This document shows positions 17,612 to 27,054 of a stretch of DNA of 64,000 nt, piece by piece; positions within the stretch are counted from its first letter, which is position 1, and each line of letters opens with the position of its first letter. Origin of the DNA: JANQPA01 sp964628385 (lineage in GTDB: Bacteria; Bacteroidota; Bacteroidia; Chitinophagales; Saprospiraceae); NCBI GenBank assembly GCA_964628385.1, contig CAZVOD010000017.1, forward strand, positions 1 to 64,000, read 5' to 3'. A model generated the notes under the pieces. The model was not told the origin of the DNA. It searched no databases and was given only the letters and a program-made list of their open reading frames with translations. Both the position numbers and the translations under genes were made by a program.

Positions 17612-19696
17612 TCAAAATATGTATCGAATCTGGGCGCCGACTTCAGTACGCACTGGGCCATCAATTTCTTCCAGGCCTGATCCGATGGTGGGGCGATCTG
17701 TCCAGAAGGTCTGAGCGATTCTACCTTCTACCATCAAGGCTTTAAAAGGACGATAACGGAGGTTGAAATAAAAACGACTGCCTTTGTTGTAATAAGCCGG
17801 AACAGAGAAGTTATACAGCAAGGCATTTTCAAAGTGATAAAACCTGATATCGTAGCTGTCTGTATCAAATAAGGCAAAACGGGAAGTAAATGACAGGGGA
17901 AAGCCAGCCGGTCGAAATAAGATGTCTTGTAACACTACAAAGCCCCTTTGTTGGCCCTCTACTTCATTTTCCGCAAAACCATAATCAAAACGCGTACGTA
18001 GTTCCAGGCTTTTACTGACATTGTAGGCAAAGTGTAGGCGGGTTTGGAATAGGCGATACGGAATAACAACATTAAAAGAGGTCTCGTTATCAGGGGCATT
18101 GCGTTCTTTTACTTCGTTCCTTACTTCGATGTATGATCGTAGCCTCCTTTTTAGGTAATAAGTCAACCGGGCCCTGTATTCGTGCCCTCTGGATGGAGCA
18201 TCCACCTGAAATCGCAGCCATGGATGTTTCCATTGATCGTAATAAGCCGTTAGGGTCCAGTGTTTTAACGGACGCAGTTCTACCCCGACGTACCAGCCTT
18301 CCTCGTTGCGAGCGTCACCAGTTTCTGCAAATGGGTTGGCATTCAGGGCGACGTAATCTCTGGGGTAATTCCTGTAAACCGCAGCCATATCAATAAAGCG
18401 ATCCAAACTGATAAGCAAACCATTGAGGGTGGCTACTGCACCATTGTCGCTCATTGCGGTTTCTCCATAAAAATTGATATTTCTAATGCGGTAAGAATAA
18501 TCTATGCTGGTATTTAGTATTTGATCACCGGAAAAATAGAATCTATTGTAGGGTTGTACATTTCTCAACAGCGGTTTGTCAAATTGATCATACAAAGCAT
18601 TGATGGCAATGTAGCCTCTATCCAGTTTGTAGCGCACACTACCACCCAACGAAAGCTGGCCAACCACGTTTTCGTCTGCTATCTCATTGGGCGTGCGATG
18701 AAAACCATCCAGATCAAAGGAAGTCAGGCTTTGTAGCGCGATATCCGTTTCTGAAGTATCTCTCTCAATCACATTACCATCAATGTTTTTATAGGACGCC
18801 AAAACAGTAATGTCAAGCTTATCTGAAGGAGCCAGGGTAGTGGCAGCACCGCGCATAAAATTTACCTCATTGACAGAGGTATAAGGTGTAACCGTTTGTG
18901 AAGTCCGCTTGATATTAGTGGCAATGGCACTTTTGCCATATCCAAACCCTGAATACAGGATAAGTCCCTGGCCAAAACTGATATTGTAATCTCCAATAGC
19001 CAGTGCTTTAAGCCATTTTCGGTAATTTTTTAGATAAACATGGGCCGAATAAAAGTCAAAACCCTGAGGATTGCTCTTGCTGAAGAAAGCTTCTCCCCGG
19101 TCTTTTTCTGCAGTAAAGCCAAAGCTTAGTTTGTTGGAATAGCTGTGTTTGTAGCGAGTATAGAGCTGACTGGGGGCTCCTTCATAACCAGTGCCCCGAA
19201 CCTTCTCCGTATCCAGAAAGCCTTTTTGTTGCTCGAGAATTCGCCGCCAGCGCAGGTAAAATTCATCCCGCCCCTCTGATATCATCTCGCCCAAAGATAC
19301 CTGAAAATCATCCAGGTCTGATTGTATAGTAATGAATGGCGTAATTCTGCGGATTGTCGCCAAATTAAAAGAGGGTACTGCCTGTAATTCGTAAAGAGAA
19401 ATAAGCGGACCTATCGTTCTTTTGTATTCCAAGAAATTGGAAACCTGTGCATCCGAAAGTAATCCAAGCGACTGCAAATCGCCCTCGTCGGCTGAATTGA
19501 TATCGAGGGGTTGTTCCAGGTAACCTTTCAGTGTTTCATAAAGCGTATTGAAGTCAAAAACACCTTCACTCTGGGTGTTTTGTAAAAAATCCTCAATAAT
19601 CTCCTGCAAATAAGGAGGCAAACTATTAGGAAGGGTATCAATCTGGCCGAAACTACTAACGGGTAGTAACAACAGCAACAGTAGTAGTGCTCTCAT
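17612..19696 (-). CDS. Helix-hairpin-helix protein with outer-membrane beta-barrel
   Basis: 694 residues. Signal peptide 'MRALLLLLLLLPVSSFGQ'. Residues about 60-125 hold two HhH units ('INSADEGDLQSLGLLSDAQVSNFLEYKRTIGP' in part, 'YELQAVPSFNLATIRRITPF'), normally DNA- or protein-binding. From about residue 150 to the C-terminal 'VGAQIRYIF' (terminal Phe) the sequence is alternating aromatic/polar, as in outer-membrane barrels. This HhH-barrel architecture is widespread in Bacteroidota; its function, possibly related to DNA uptake, is not established. Confidence 0.8.
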   Translation of the reverse strand: MRALLLLLLLLPVSSFGQIDTLPNSLPPYLQEIIEDFLQNTQSEGVFDFNTLYETLKGYLEQPLDINSADEGDLQSLGLLSDAQVSNFLEYKRTIGPLISLYELQAVPSFNLATIRRITPFITIQSDLDDFQVSLGEMISEGRDEFYLRWRRILEQQKGFLDTEKVRGTGYEGAPSQLYTRYKHSYSNKLSFGFTAEKDRGEAFFSKSNPQGFDFYSAHVYLKNYRKWLKALAIGDYNISFGQGLILYSGFGYGKSAIATNIKRTSQTVTPYTSVNEVNFMRGAATTLAPSDKLDITVLASYKNIDGNVIERDTSETDIALQSLTSFDLDGFHRTPNEIADENVVGQLSLGGSVRYKLDRGYIAINALYDQFDKPLLRNVQPYNRFYFSGDQILNTSIDYSYRIRNINFYGETAMSDNGAVATLNGLLISLDRFIDMAAVYRNYPRDYVALNANPFAETGDARNEEGWYVGVELRPLKHWTLTAYYDQWKHPWLRFQVDAPSRGHEYRARLTYYLKRRLRSYIEVRNEVKERNAPDNETSFNVVIPYRLFQTRLHFAYNVSKSLELRTRFDYGFAENEVEGQQRGFVVLQDILFRPAGFPLSFTSRFALFDTDSYDIRFYHFENALLYNFSVPAYYNKGSRFYFNLRYRPFKALMVEGRIAQTFWTDRPTIGSGLEEIDGPVRTEVGAQIRYIF

Positions 19697-19968
19697 TGGT
19701 TATCGCTTGGTTGCGCTTACAAATTTACGATTTGCAGGTTTTAATTGGATGAATTGTAAAGAAAAAGATTTTAATAGCTTGTGAAAACTCAAAAAAAAAT
19801 GAAAAAATAATTTTGGGATTGAACATTTTCTATCAAGATTTTAATTGGCTTTTAGATGATTTTGTGAAAAAAAATACAAAGTAATGCTTTTATTTAAAAT
19901 TTTATTTTGAATCAGCTTGCATTTAAATGTAGCTTTCTTTAAGATTTATACATTGTAAAAACTATTGC

Positions 19969-19999
19969 TTTGCATTTTTTCTACTAATTGTTACTTTTG
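19969..19999 (+). promoter_or_regulatory. Bacteroidota-type promoter of glnK
   Basis: A -33 TTTG (19969-19972) and a -7 TACTTTTG (19992-19999, matching TAnnTTTG) are separated by 19 bp, and the glnK ATG follows 32 bp later. The surrounding 335-bp intergenic region (19697-20031) is very AT-rich and otherwise empty. Confidence 0.65.
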
Positions 20000-20031
20000 T
20001 CTGAAAATTTTAACCTTAAATTGAATCTGGT

Positions 20032-20370
20032 ATGAAAAAAATTGAAGCGATCATTCGTTTATCCCGGTTTGAAAGAGTCAGGGATGAACTGGCAGAGATC
20101 GGCGTCAATTTTTTCACCCTCAGTGAAGTGAAAGGGTTTGGCTTACAAAAGGGAGAAAAAATGATGTACCGGGGTAGTATTTATGATGCAGATTATATTG
20201 CTCGCCTAAGGCTGGATATCATAGTGAACAATGAGGATGTAGATAAAATTGTAAACACCCTGGCTCACGCCGGTAGAACCGGTGAAGTGGGAGATGGAAA
20301 AATTGTTGTTTATGATGTTGAAGAGATCATAAGAATCCGTACCGGAGAAAAGGGTTCAAAAGCTATTTAA
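20032..20370 (+). CDS. glnK: P-II nitrogen regulatory protein
   Basis: 112 residues, standard PII size. The T-loop 'VKGFGLQKGEKMMYRGSIYDADY' contains a Tyr at position 51, the site uridylylated in proteobacterial GlnB, and the C-terminal signature 'GRTGEVGDGKIVVYDVEEIIRIRTGE' is intact. PII trimers sense 2-oxoglutarate and ATP/ADP and gate AmtB. The amt gene follows 330 bp downstream, then two glutamine synthetase genes, so this is the regulator of a nitrogen-assimilation island. Confidence 0.96.
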   Translation: MKKIEAIIRLSRFERVRDELAEIGVNFFTLSEVKGFGLQKGEKMMYRGSIYDADYIARLRLDIIVNNEDVDKIVNTLAHAGRTGEVGDGKIVVYDVEEIIRIRTGEKGSKAI

Positions 20371-20700
20371 AAGATAGTTGTCAATCACGCCCTTACACAA
20401 CCAGTACAATCCAAATTATAAAAAATTATCGGAGTCCAGTTAAACTAGATGGTTTGCAGTCTACTAGTGTTAGTCTTGCAGCTTTTCTAGTTGAAGAGTG
20501 TATCTAGATTTTGCCTTTACAGTCGAAAATGGATAGCAGTGGATGCTCACAAAGCCATTTTTGAGCAGCAAAGTAGCGTTATGATGCGAAATAAGCTGGA
20601 GAAAGCGCTTGATTCATGGTCATTTACGGGCCAAAGGGCAACTTCTAATCATGCGCTCGATCCTAACCATTCGTATATTTTTTAATTTAAAGACATCAAC
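20371..20700. other. glnK-amt intergenic region
   Basis: 330 bp without a convincing gene. A short 7-bp inverted repeat (AACTAGA 20453-20459 / TCTAGTT 20486-20492) could form a weak hairpin after glnK. A 64-codon TTG-initiated frame here has no recognisable features. Confidence 0.4.
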
Positions 20701-21954
20701 ATGAATGATGCATTATTTACAGCAAATAATGTTTGGATGCTTGTAGCCACTGTTTTGGTTTTTATTATGCATCTGGGTTTTGCTTCCCTGGAGTCGGGTT
20801 TGGTGCAGCGCAAAAACGTCGTTAATATTCTTTTTAAGAATGCGATGATTATTTCTATCGGATTACTCACCTACTTCATTATGGGTTTTAACTTAATGTA
20901 CCCCGGAGAAGAATATGTCGGCCAGTTCTTTGGCTTTTCTGGCTTTGGCCTCAGTATGCCGGAAGGGGCGGCCGGAGCTATAGAGTATGCCGATGGCGGT
21001 TATACTTACTGGACAGATTTTATTTTTCAGGCTATGTTTGCTGCTACAGCCGCTACTATCGTCTCTGGAGCTGTAGCTGAGCGAATCAAGCTAGAGGCTT
21101 TTCTCATTTTTGCCACCTTGTTGGTAGCTGTTGCTTATCCTATCACCGGAATGTGGAAGTGGGGGCAAGGTTGGCTGCATACCAATGGCTTTTATGATTT
21201 TGCCGGTTCTACCATCGTTCATGCGGTAGGTGGATGGGCTGCTCTGGCAGCGGTGCTGCTCCTTGGTCCACGAAATGGGAAATATACCATTAATGGTATT
21301 AAGCCTATCCCTGGGCATAGTATGCCGCTGGCAGCTTTGGGCGTTTTCTTGCTATGGTTTGGCTGGTTTGGGTTCAATGGCGGTTCTGTTTTATCAGCCG
21401 ACCCTGTTGCTGTTTCGCTGGTCTTTGTAACTACCGCTCTGGCGGCTGCTGCCGGTGCCATAGGTGCATTCTTTGTGTCCTACATCTTGTTTAAATCTCA
21501 TGATCTTTCCATGGTGCTGAACGGGATACTGGGAGGGCTGGTAGGTATTACCGCTGGCGCAGATTTAATGAGCCCAATGAATGCCATAGTTATTGGCCTG
21601 ATAGCCGGAGCTATTATACCACTTTCCGTTGTTTTCTTTGATAGAAGGAAAATTGATGATCCGGTGGGAGCCACTTCTGTTCATTTGGTTTGTGGCATCT
21701 GGGGAACACTGGCCGTGGGTATATTTGGTGCAAAAGCCGGCCTCAATCAGCTCTGGATACAATTATACGGAACCCTCTCTGTAGGGGCTTTTATTTTCCT
21801 CTTTACACTTATCGTTATGTATATTCTTAAATTAACTATAGGGATCAGAGTATCAGAAGAAGAAGAATACCGGGGGCTGGATATTGCAGACCACGACATG
21901 CATGCCTACGAAAGCGCAGTAGAAGAGTCTGCTTATAGCCTGACTGTTAAATAA
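20701..21954 (+). CDS. amtB: Ammonium transporter
   Basis: 417 residues with eleven predicted membrane helices. Amt signatures are present: 'DFAGSTIVHAVGGWAAL' (first pore His) and 'GATSVHLVCGIWGTLAVGIFGAK' (second pore His), plus 'MFAATAATIVSGAVAERIKL'. It has no cleavable N-terminal signal peptide; its N-terminus starts 'MNDALFTANNVWML'. It conducts ammonium across the inner membrane and is the expected partner of the PII protein encoded just upstream. The C-terminal tail (about 385-417) would be cytoplasmic, the usual PII-regulated part. Confidence 0.96.
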   Translation: MNDALFTANNVWMLVATVLVFIMHLGFASLESGLVQRKNVVNILFKNAMIISIGLLTYFIMGFNLMYPGEEYVGQFFGFSGFGLSMPEGAAGAIEYADGGYTYWTDFIFQAMFAATAATIVSGAVAERIKLEAFLIFATLLVAVAYPITGMWKWGQGWLHTNGFYDFAGSTIVHAVGGWAALAAVLLLGPRNGKYTINGIKPIPGHSMPLAALGVFLLWFGWFGFNGGSVLSADPVAVSLVFVTTALAAAAGAIGAFFVSYILFKSHDLSMVLNGILGGLVGITAGADLMSPMNAIVIGLIAGAIIPLSVVFFDRRKIDDPVGATSVHLVCGIWGTLAVGIFGAKAGLNQLWIQLYGTLSVGAFIFLFTLIVMYILKLTIGIRVSEEEEYRGLDIADHDMHAYESAVEESAYSLTVK

Positions 21955-22467
21955 ATCTATCGTATGGGTGAAATTCCCCTTGAAGCCAGCTATCCGCCCA
22001 AATAAGTGAATGGGTAGTACCAATAGGGATGGATAGCCAAAAGGAGCTTTCGTATGTGTAATTGGAAACATTGGCATTTCGCTGAATTACTCATTAGATT
22101 GATTTAAAATATTTGGAATTTAATAGAAAATACATCAAATTAAGGTAGTCTTATATGACTAAAATAATTCCAGTGCTAAAAAAAGCACTTTCAGCTTGCA
22201 ATACATTTATTTTCTATTTTAAATCAATTAGACTAATTTTATGAGTTTTGGTGCTAATGCTCAAATAACAAATAGTTGTTTGAGTAAGACCGTTTCCAAT
22301 AACAGTTAAACGTTGGTCTACTAAAAAATCATTTACCTGAATCATCCGTATAAAAGCGAAAGCAGAAATTTGAGTTATGTACTACTTATCAAAGTTCTAT
22401 CGCTTTTTTTGGTTTCAGGTGAGTTAATACTATTGCTTTAAATTTTTTAAATAAAACCATATTCGAA
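21955..22467. other. amtB-glnA1 intergenic leader with a long inverted repeat
   Basis: 513 bp, AT-rich, no gene. It contains a 14-bp perfect inverted repeat, ATTGATTTAAAATA (22098-22111) and TATTTTAAATCAAT (22215-22228), spaced by 103 bp, with further partial symmetry just inside (AATAGAAAATA / TATTTTCTATT). This could be a small MITE-like element or a structured leader for glnA1. Confidence 0.5.
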
Positions 22468-23487
22468 ATGATGAATTTTAAGTTTGAGTATATCTGGTTG
22501 GATGGTTATCAGCCAGAAGCCCTGTTACGTAGTAAAACAAAGATTTTAAATATGAGCCACTTTGATGGAAGTTTAGATTCCATTCCAATGTGGTCGTTTG
22601 ATGGTAGTTCTACAAAACAGGCGGAAGGTCATTCTTCAGATTGTTTGCTGAAGCCTGTTAACATTTATCCAGACAGCGGGAGAAAAAATGCTTACCTAGT
22701 AATTTGTGAAGTATTAGATGCTGAAGGCAACCCTCACAGCTCTAATACCAGAGCCATGTTTGATGATGAAACGGATTTCTGGTTTGGTTTTGAGCAAGAA
22801 TACGTTTTCATTAAGGATGGTCTTCCTCTGGGTTTTCCGGACAATGGTTATCCTGGTCCTCAGGGCCCTTATTATTGTTCTGTGGGGCATAACCGTGCTG
22901 CTGGACGTGATATCGTAGAAAAGCATCTAGATTTATGTCTTGATGCGGGCTTATCCATCACTGGAATTAACGCTGAGGTAATGATGGGACAGTGGGAATA
23001 TCAGTGTTTTGGTAAGGGAGCTAAAAAAGCATGTGATGATTTAGTTCTTTCCAGATATTTGCTTAACAGAGTGGCTGAAAAATATGGTGTTGAAATTGAC
23101 CTTCATCCTAAGCCGGTAAAAGGAGACTGGAATGGCTCTGGTATGCACGCGAACTTTTCTAACGGTGCTATGAGAGATCAGGGAGGCAAAGAGCTAATGG
23201 AATCTATCCTCGAAGCTTTCCGTCCGGTGCACCTCGATCACATCGCTGTTTATGGTTCAAGTAATGACCAGCGTCTGACAGGCCTTCACGAAACACAGAG
23301 TATAGAGAAGTTTAGTTATGGGGTAAGTGACAGAGGAGCTTCTATTCGTATTCCAATTTCTACCGTTCAGGACAACTGGAAAGGATACCTAGAAGATCGT
23401 CGTCCGGCTTCTAATGCTGATCCGTACAAAGTAGTGGCCAGAATAATCAAGACAGTAAAAGAAGGCGTTTCTGCCGTACCTGCATAG
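22468..23487 (+). CDS. glnA1: Glutamine synthetase, GSII (eukaryotic-like) type, copy 1
   Basis: 339 residues, the short GSII length. Signatures include the N-terminal 'YIWLDGYQPEALLRSKTKI', 'MWSFDGSSTKQAEG', 'FWFGFEQEYVF' (active-site Glu) and 'PKPVKGDWNGSGMHANFS'. It condenses glutamate and ammonia to glutamine with ATP. GSII does not carry the GlnE-adenylylation loop of GSI. The ATG-ATG start gives an N-terminus matching copy 2. It is followed by a terminator hairpin and a MITE-like element before copy 2, to which it is about 80 percent similar in protein with a nearly identical DNA patch (23212-23294). Confidence 0.96.
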   Translation: MMNFKFEYIWLDGYQPEALLRSKTKILNMSHFDGSLDSIPMWSFDGSSTKQAEGHSSDCLLKPVNIYPDSGRKNAYLVICEVLDAEGNPHSSNTRAMFDDETDFWFGFEQEYVFIKDGLPLGFPDNGYPGPQGPYYCSVGHNRAAGRDIVEKHLDLCLDAGLSITGINAEVMMGQWEYQCFGKGAKKACDDLVLSRYLLNRVAEKYGVEIDLHPKPVKGDWNGSGMHANFSNGAMRDQGGKELMESILEAFRPVHLDHIAVYGSSNDQRLTGLHETQSIEKFSYGVSDRGASIRIPISTVQDNWKGYLEDRRPASNADPYKVVARIIKTVKEGVSAVPA

Positions 23488-23544
23488 GCACACCGGTAAG
23501 CATCAAATGAAAATGATCGGGTACTGTATTTCGGTGCCAGCATT

Positions 23545-23571
23545 ATTTCCTCTCGCCTGTCGGGAGGAAAT
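23545..23571 (+). terminator. Hairpin downstream of glnA1
   Basis: ATTTCCTC / GAGGAAAT stem (8 bp) with an 11-base loop, followed by AT-rich sequence, 57 bp after the glnA1 stop codon. Confidence 0.6.
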
Positions 23572-23589
23572 ATTTATTACTCTTCTATG

Positions 23590-23747
23590 AAGTTGTTTAA
23601 AGTTTCCTCACTGGGCTGCAAAAACGTCATTTATGCCCATTTTTCGTTTTTTTATCGCTCCATAGCGCTGCTATGAAACTCCAAAAAAGCCTCAACTGGA
23701 CCTAAAATCCTGTTTTTTCGCTTCCAGCAGGAAACTCTAAACAACTT
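23590..23747. repeat. MITE-like repeat, copy 2
   Basis: 158 bp, matching copy 1 at 3729-3886 except for about six positions. Terminal inverted repeats of 19 bp with one mismatch: left AAGTTGTTTAAAGTTTCCT (23590-23608), right AGGAAACTCTAAACAACTT (23729-23747). Central hairpin CATAGC-gct-GCTATG is fully paired in this copy. A TTCTAT sequence straddles both ends, which might reflect a target duplication but is uncertain. It sits between the two glutamine synthetase genes. Confidence 0.85.
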
Positions 23748-24138
23748 CTATCCTAAAGTGGCAACAATATAAATACGTTGCAACTGTCTTTAACAGCTTT
23801 TTTGAAACCGTAATTTTTGAAAAAAAAAGCTTTTCTCCACTTCCAATTATTTCCTGAAAAAAATATAATTTTGGCTTTTTATTTCATATTCATACCTTCT
23901 AAATACATCTGATTATTTTGGCTATGCTAAACGAGCCTGGCCGCACTTTTTCAGCTTAAAGATGCTATATGAGCATCCTGACAAGCTATTAGAAAAAAAT
24001 GTAATAATTACCCGAGCTGGCAGGTGCCAAGACAGGAAAAGAAAAATCAGAGTAATAAGCTTTTCTGGTTATCCATCTGATTTTAATATTTTCACTCTCC
24101 CGAAGCATTCGAAACAGCTCAAATTAAATGATGTACAA

Positions 24139-25158
24139 ATGGCACAATTCAAGTTTGAGTACATTTGGTTAGATGGCTACAAGCCAGAGCCAAGTTTGAG
24201 AAGTAAAACAAAAATTATCGAAATGGACTTTTTCGACGGCGATATGGGGTATATCCCCATGTGGTCCTTTGATGGAAGTTCTACACAGCAAGCCGAGGGC
24301 AGCTCTTCGGATTGCCTTTTGGAGCCGGTCAATGTATATGCAGACAAAGGAAGGCAGAATGCATTTCTTGTAATTTGCGAAGTTTTGGATGCCGAAGGTA
24401 ATCCACATGAGTCTAATACCAGAGCCATGTTTGAGGACCAGGAAGATTTCTGGTTTGGTTTTGAACAAGAATATGTACTAACGAGAAATGGCTTGCCATT
24501 GGGCTTCCCTAAAGATGGTTATCCAAGGCCACAAGGGCCTTACTATTGCTCGGTAGGTACTGGTAATGCAGTAGGAAGAGATATTGTGGAAGAACACCTG
24601 AACTTATGCCTGGAAGCAGGTATTTCGATCACTGGAATTAATGCCGAAGTGATGTTAGGACAGTGGGAATTCCAGTGTTTTGGGAAAGGCGCTAAGAAAG
24701 CCTGCGATGACCTGTTGGTATCAAGGTATTTGCTGCATCGGGTAGCTGAAAAATACGGTGTACAAATCGAGTTTCATCCCAAGCCTGTCAAAGGGGATTG
24801 GAATGGTTCCGGGATGCATTGTAATTTTTCCAACAAAGAGATGAGAGAGCAAGGAGGAAAAGAATTAATGGAATCTATACTTGAAGCTTTCCGTCCGGTG
24901 CACCTCGATCACATCGCTGTTTATGGTTCAAGTAATGATCAGCGTCTGACAGGCCTTCACGAAACGCAAAGTATTGAGAAATATAGTTATGGCGTGAGTG
25001 ATCGCGGCGCTTCTATCCGTATTCCTATTTCTACGGTGCAAAATAATTGGAAAGGGTATTTGGAGGATCGCCGTCCGGCTTCCAATGCTGATCCATACAG
25101 AGTAGCAGCCAGAATCATTGAAAGTGTAAAAGCCGGCATGAAGCCAGTGGGTGCTTAA
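24139..25158 (+). CDS. glnA2: Glutamine synthetase, GSII type, copy 2
   Basis: 339 residues starting at the ATG at 24139. An upstream in-frame extension to 23962 exists, but it has no counterpart in copy 1 and looks like non-coding leader, so the shorter start is chosen. It holds the same GSII signatures as copy 1 ('FWFGFEQEYVLTRNGLP', 'HPKPVKGDWNGSGMHCNFS'). A possible -7 element TAATTTTG (23866-23873) lies far upstream. Tandem retention of two GSII genes suggests different regulation or heteromer formation; neither is shown by sequence. A terminator hairpin follows. Confidence 0.94.
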   Translation: MAQFKFEYIWLDGYKPEPSLRSKTKIIEMDFFDGDMGYIPMWSFDGSSTQQAEGSSSDCLLEPVNVYADKGRQNAFLVICEVLDAEGNPHESNTRAMFEDQEDFWFGFEQEYVLTRNGLPLGFPKDGYPRPQGPYYCSVGTGNAVGRDIVEEHLNLCLEAGISITGINAEVMLGQWEFQCFGKGAKKACDDLLVSRYLLHRVAEKYGVQIEFHPKPVKGDWNGSGMHCNFSNKEMREQGGKELMESILEAFRPVHLDHIAVYGSSNDQRLTGLHETQSIEKYSYGVSDRGASIRIPISTVQNNWKGYLEDRRPASNADPYRVAARIIESVKAGMKPVGA

Positions 25159-25191
25159 GTATTCGATTCTTCCATTAATATTGGGGTACAA

Positions 25192-25217
25192 GGGTAGAAG
25201 ATACTAATCTTTTACCC
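25192..25217 (+). terminator. Hairpin downstream of glnA2
   Basis: GGGTAGAAGAT pairs with ATCTTTTACCC (10 of 11 bases) around a short loop, 34 bp after the glnA2 stop. Confidence 0.6.
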
Positions 25218-25325
25218 TTCTACACTTATGGAAGTAGCTAAGCTGTGTAATGGTAGAACAAAAGTGACGCAGGATCAACCTTTCTTCATTATTAAGTAAC
25301 CAGTCTATTTTAGCAGTTAGAAAAA

Positions 25326-25802
25326 ATGACAATCAGACTCATCCAAAAAGAAGATAATGAACAGGTAGCTCAGCTCATTCGTGATGTGATGACAGAATTC
25401 GGAGCGGTAGGCGAGGGCTATTCCATTATGGATCCTGAAGTTGATGCTATGTATGAGCATTACAATGACGAGCGATCAGCTTTCTTTGTAATTGAAGAAA
25501 ATAGTAAAATACTGGGTTGTGCTGGAATTGGTCCCTTAAAAGGCGGAACTCCGTTATCTTGTGAGCTCAAAAAGATGTACTTCTATCCTGAATTGCGTGG
25601 CAAAGGCATGGGCCGCGAAATTGTCAAGGTATGCCTGGAGGCTGCCCGCGCCAGGTCATACAAGGAATGCTACCTCGAAACCATCGAATCGATGGAAACA
25701 GCCAACAAACTTTATCAGCGCAGTGGCTTTCAGCGCCTCCAGCAACGTATGGGAGATACTGGCCATTCTGCCTGTGATGTTTCTTATCTCTTGAAATTGT
25801 AA
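25326..25802 (+). CDS. GNAT family N-acetyltransferase
   Basis: 158 residues. Acetyl-CoA binding motif 'FYPELRGKGMGREIV' (R-G-x-G-x-G) near residues 88-101, and a strand-helix pattern 'CYLETIESMETANKLYQRSGF' typical of GNAT beta6-alpha4. Substrate unknown. It stands alone, with intergenic regions of 167 and 259 bp on either side. Confidence 0.9.
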   Translation: MTIRLIQKEDNEQVAQLIRDVMTEFGAVGEGYSIMDPEVDAMYEHYNDERSAFFVIEENSKILGCAGIGPLKGGTPLSCELKKMYFYPELRGKGMGREIVKVCLEAARARSYKECYLETIESMETANKLYQRSGFQRLQQRMGDTGHSACDVSYLLKL

Positions 25803-26061
25803 TGCTAAGTTACCTGATTATCTGGAGCCTAGGCCAAGACTTTACCTTTCCTTAGTACCCTTATTGTCGTGCAAACTACTAGAAGCTTGTCCGTTTTCAG
25901 ACAGCTTACACGGTTTGAATATCAAAAATGGGCAGACCTCGGTGTAATAACCTAATTTTACTTAAAGTATCATCAAAAAATAGTAGATCCAACAGATTGG
26001 GGGCAATATTGATAAGGTGGCACTGATTGCTGGTGTTGACTCTACTGAATAAGCTTTTGTT

Positions 26062-27054
26062 ATGAAAAGTATATTGAAGTATGTATCCATTTTTAGTTTC
26101 ACAATAATATGGCATACCGCAATGGGGCAAACTTGTTGCTCCGGTGGTGTGCCTTTATCCAGCAACCTCGGGCTTCCTCCTTCGGAAGCCAAGACTTTGC
26201 AACTTACAATGAGTTATGATTTAAATGTTCTGGAAACCTTAAAAACAGGAACTACCGTGCTGGATGATGATAGCCGTACCAGAAAGACTATATCGTATCT
26301 GGCCGGAATCGGCTATACTTTTAATAGTCGCTTTTCGGTTGATGTCCTTTTTTCTTTTGTTCGGCAAGAGCGTATTATTAATCAGTTTGGTCAGGAGGAT
26401 TTTGATTTCACAGAAGGGATCGGAGATTTGGTTATTTTAGCTAAATATACTTTGCTGAGCACAGTAGATAAAAATACAAACCTTACTATAGCTGCGGGGG
26501 CAAAGCTTCCGACGGGTCACTCGGATATGCGCGATAGCAGGGGACTCACCCTGAATGCCGATCTGCAGCCGGGTAGTGGCGTCTGGGATGGTATTCTTTG
26601 GGGGCAGTTTTCGCACAATCTCAGTTTCAGGCCCAGTATGAGTTTTTCTGTAACATCAACTTATGGTTTAAGAGGTGTGAATAACTCATATTTAGGATCG
26701 CAGTCGTATCAGTTTGGCAATGAACTGCAACTCATCGGCGGTTTGAGTGATCGAATCTTTTGGGGAAAGAGTTTGCTTGATCTGGCTTTGATGTTTCGCT
26801 ACCGACAGGTAGGGCCAGATAAACAAAACGGTCAGACGGTGCCGAGTACCGGAGGAGAATGGCTTTTTATTAATCCAGGGTTAACCTATTGGCTTAATAA
26901 GAACATGTCTGTTAATGGTAATGTAGAATTACCACTTATTGCTGATACCATAGGCACACAGGTGAGTCCGAGTTATCGACTCAATTTTGGATTGTATTAC
27001 AGCATCCCTTTCAAGGGTAATAATTCACTCATTATTAATAATTTCCAGCAATGA
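26062..27054 (+). CDS. Outer-membrane beta-barrel-like protein, TCCSGG family
   Basis: 330 residues. Signal peptide ending 'HTAMGQ', then a mature N-terminus 'TCCSGGVPLSSNLGLP' with vicinal cysteines. The rest is alternating beta-barrel-like sequence ending '...NNFQQ'. Its stop overlaps the next start by 4 bp (ATGA), so it is translationally coupled to the DUF3179 protein. The paired cysteines suggest a metal- or redox-related exported protein, but I do not know the function. Confidence 0.75.
   Translation: MKSILKYVSIFSFTIIWHTAMGQTCCSGGVPLSSNLGLPPSEAKTLQLTMSYDLNVLETLKTGTTVLDDDSRTRKTISYLAGIGYTFNSRFSVDVLFSFVRQERIINQFGQEDFDFTEGIGDLVILAKYTLLSTVDKNTNLTIAAGAKLPTGHSDMRDSRGLTLNADLQPGSGVWDGILWGQFSHNLSFRPSMSFSVTSTYGLRGVNNSYLGSQSYQFGNELQLIGGLSDRIFWGKSLLDLALMFRYRQVGPDKQNGQTVPSTGGEWLFINPGLTYWLNKNMSVNGNVELPLIADTIGTQVSPSYRLNFGLYYSIPFKGNNSLIINNFQQ

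Noticed and set aside
18133..18396. Plus-strand frame inside the HhH-barrel gene
   Set aside because: Antisense shadow; no homology or features.
20491..20685. Small TTG-initiated frame between glnK and amtB
   Set aside because: No recognisable motif or start context; likely chance in a non-coding spacer.
23962..24138. N-terminal extension of 59 residues on glnA2
   Set aside because: No counterpart in glnA1 and unlike GSII proteins; the ATG at 24139 gives the same 339-residue length as copy 1.
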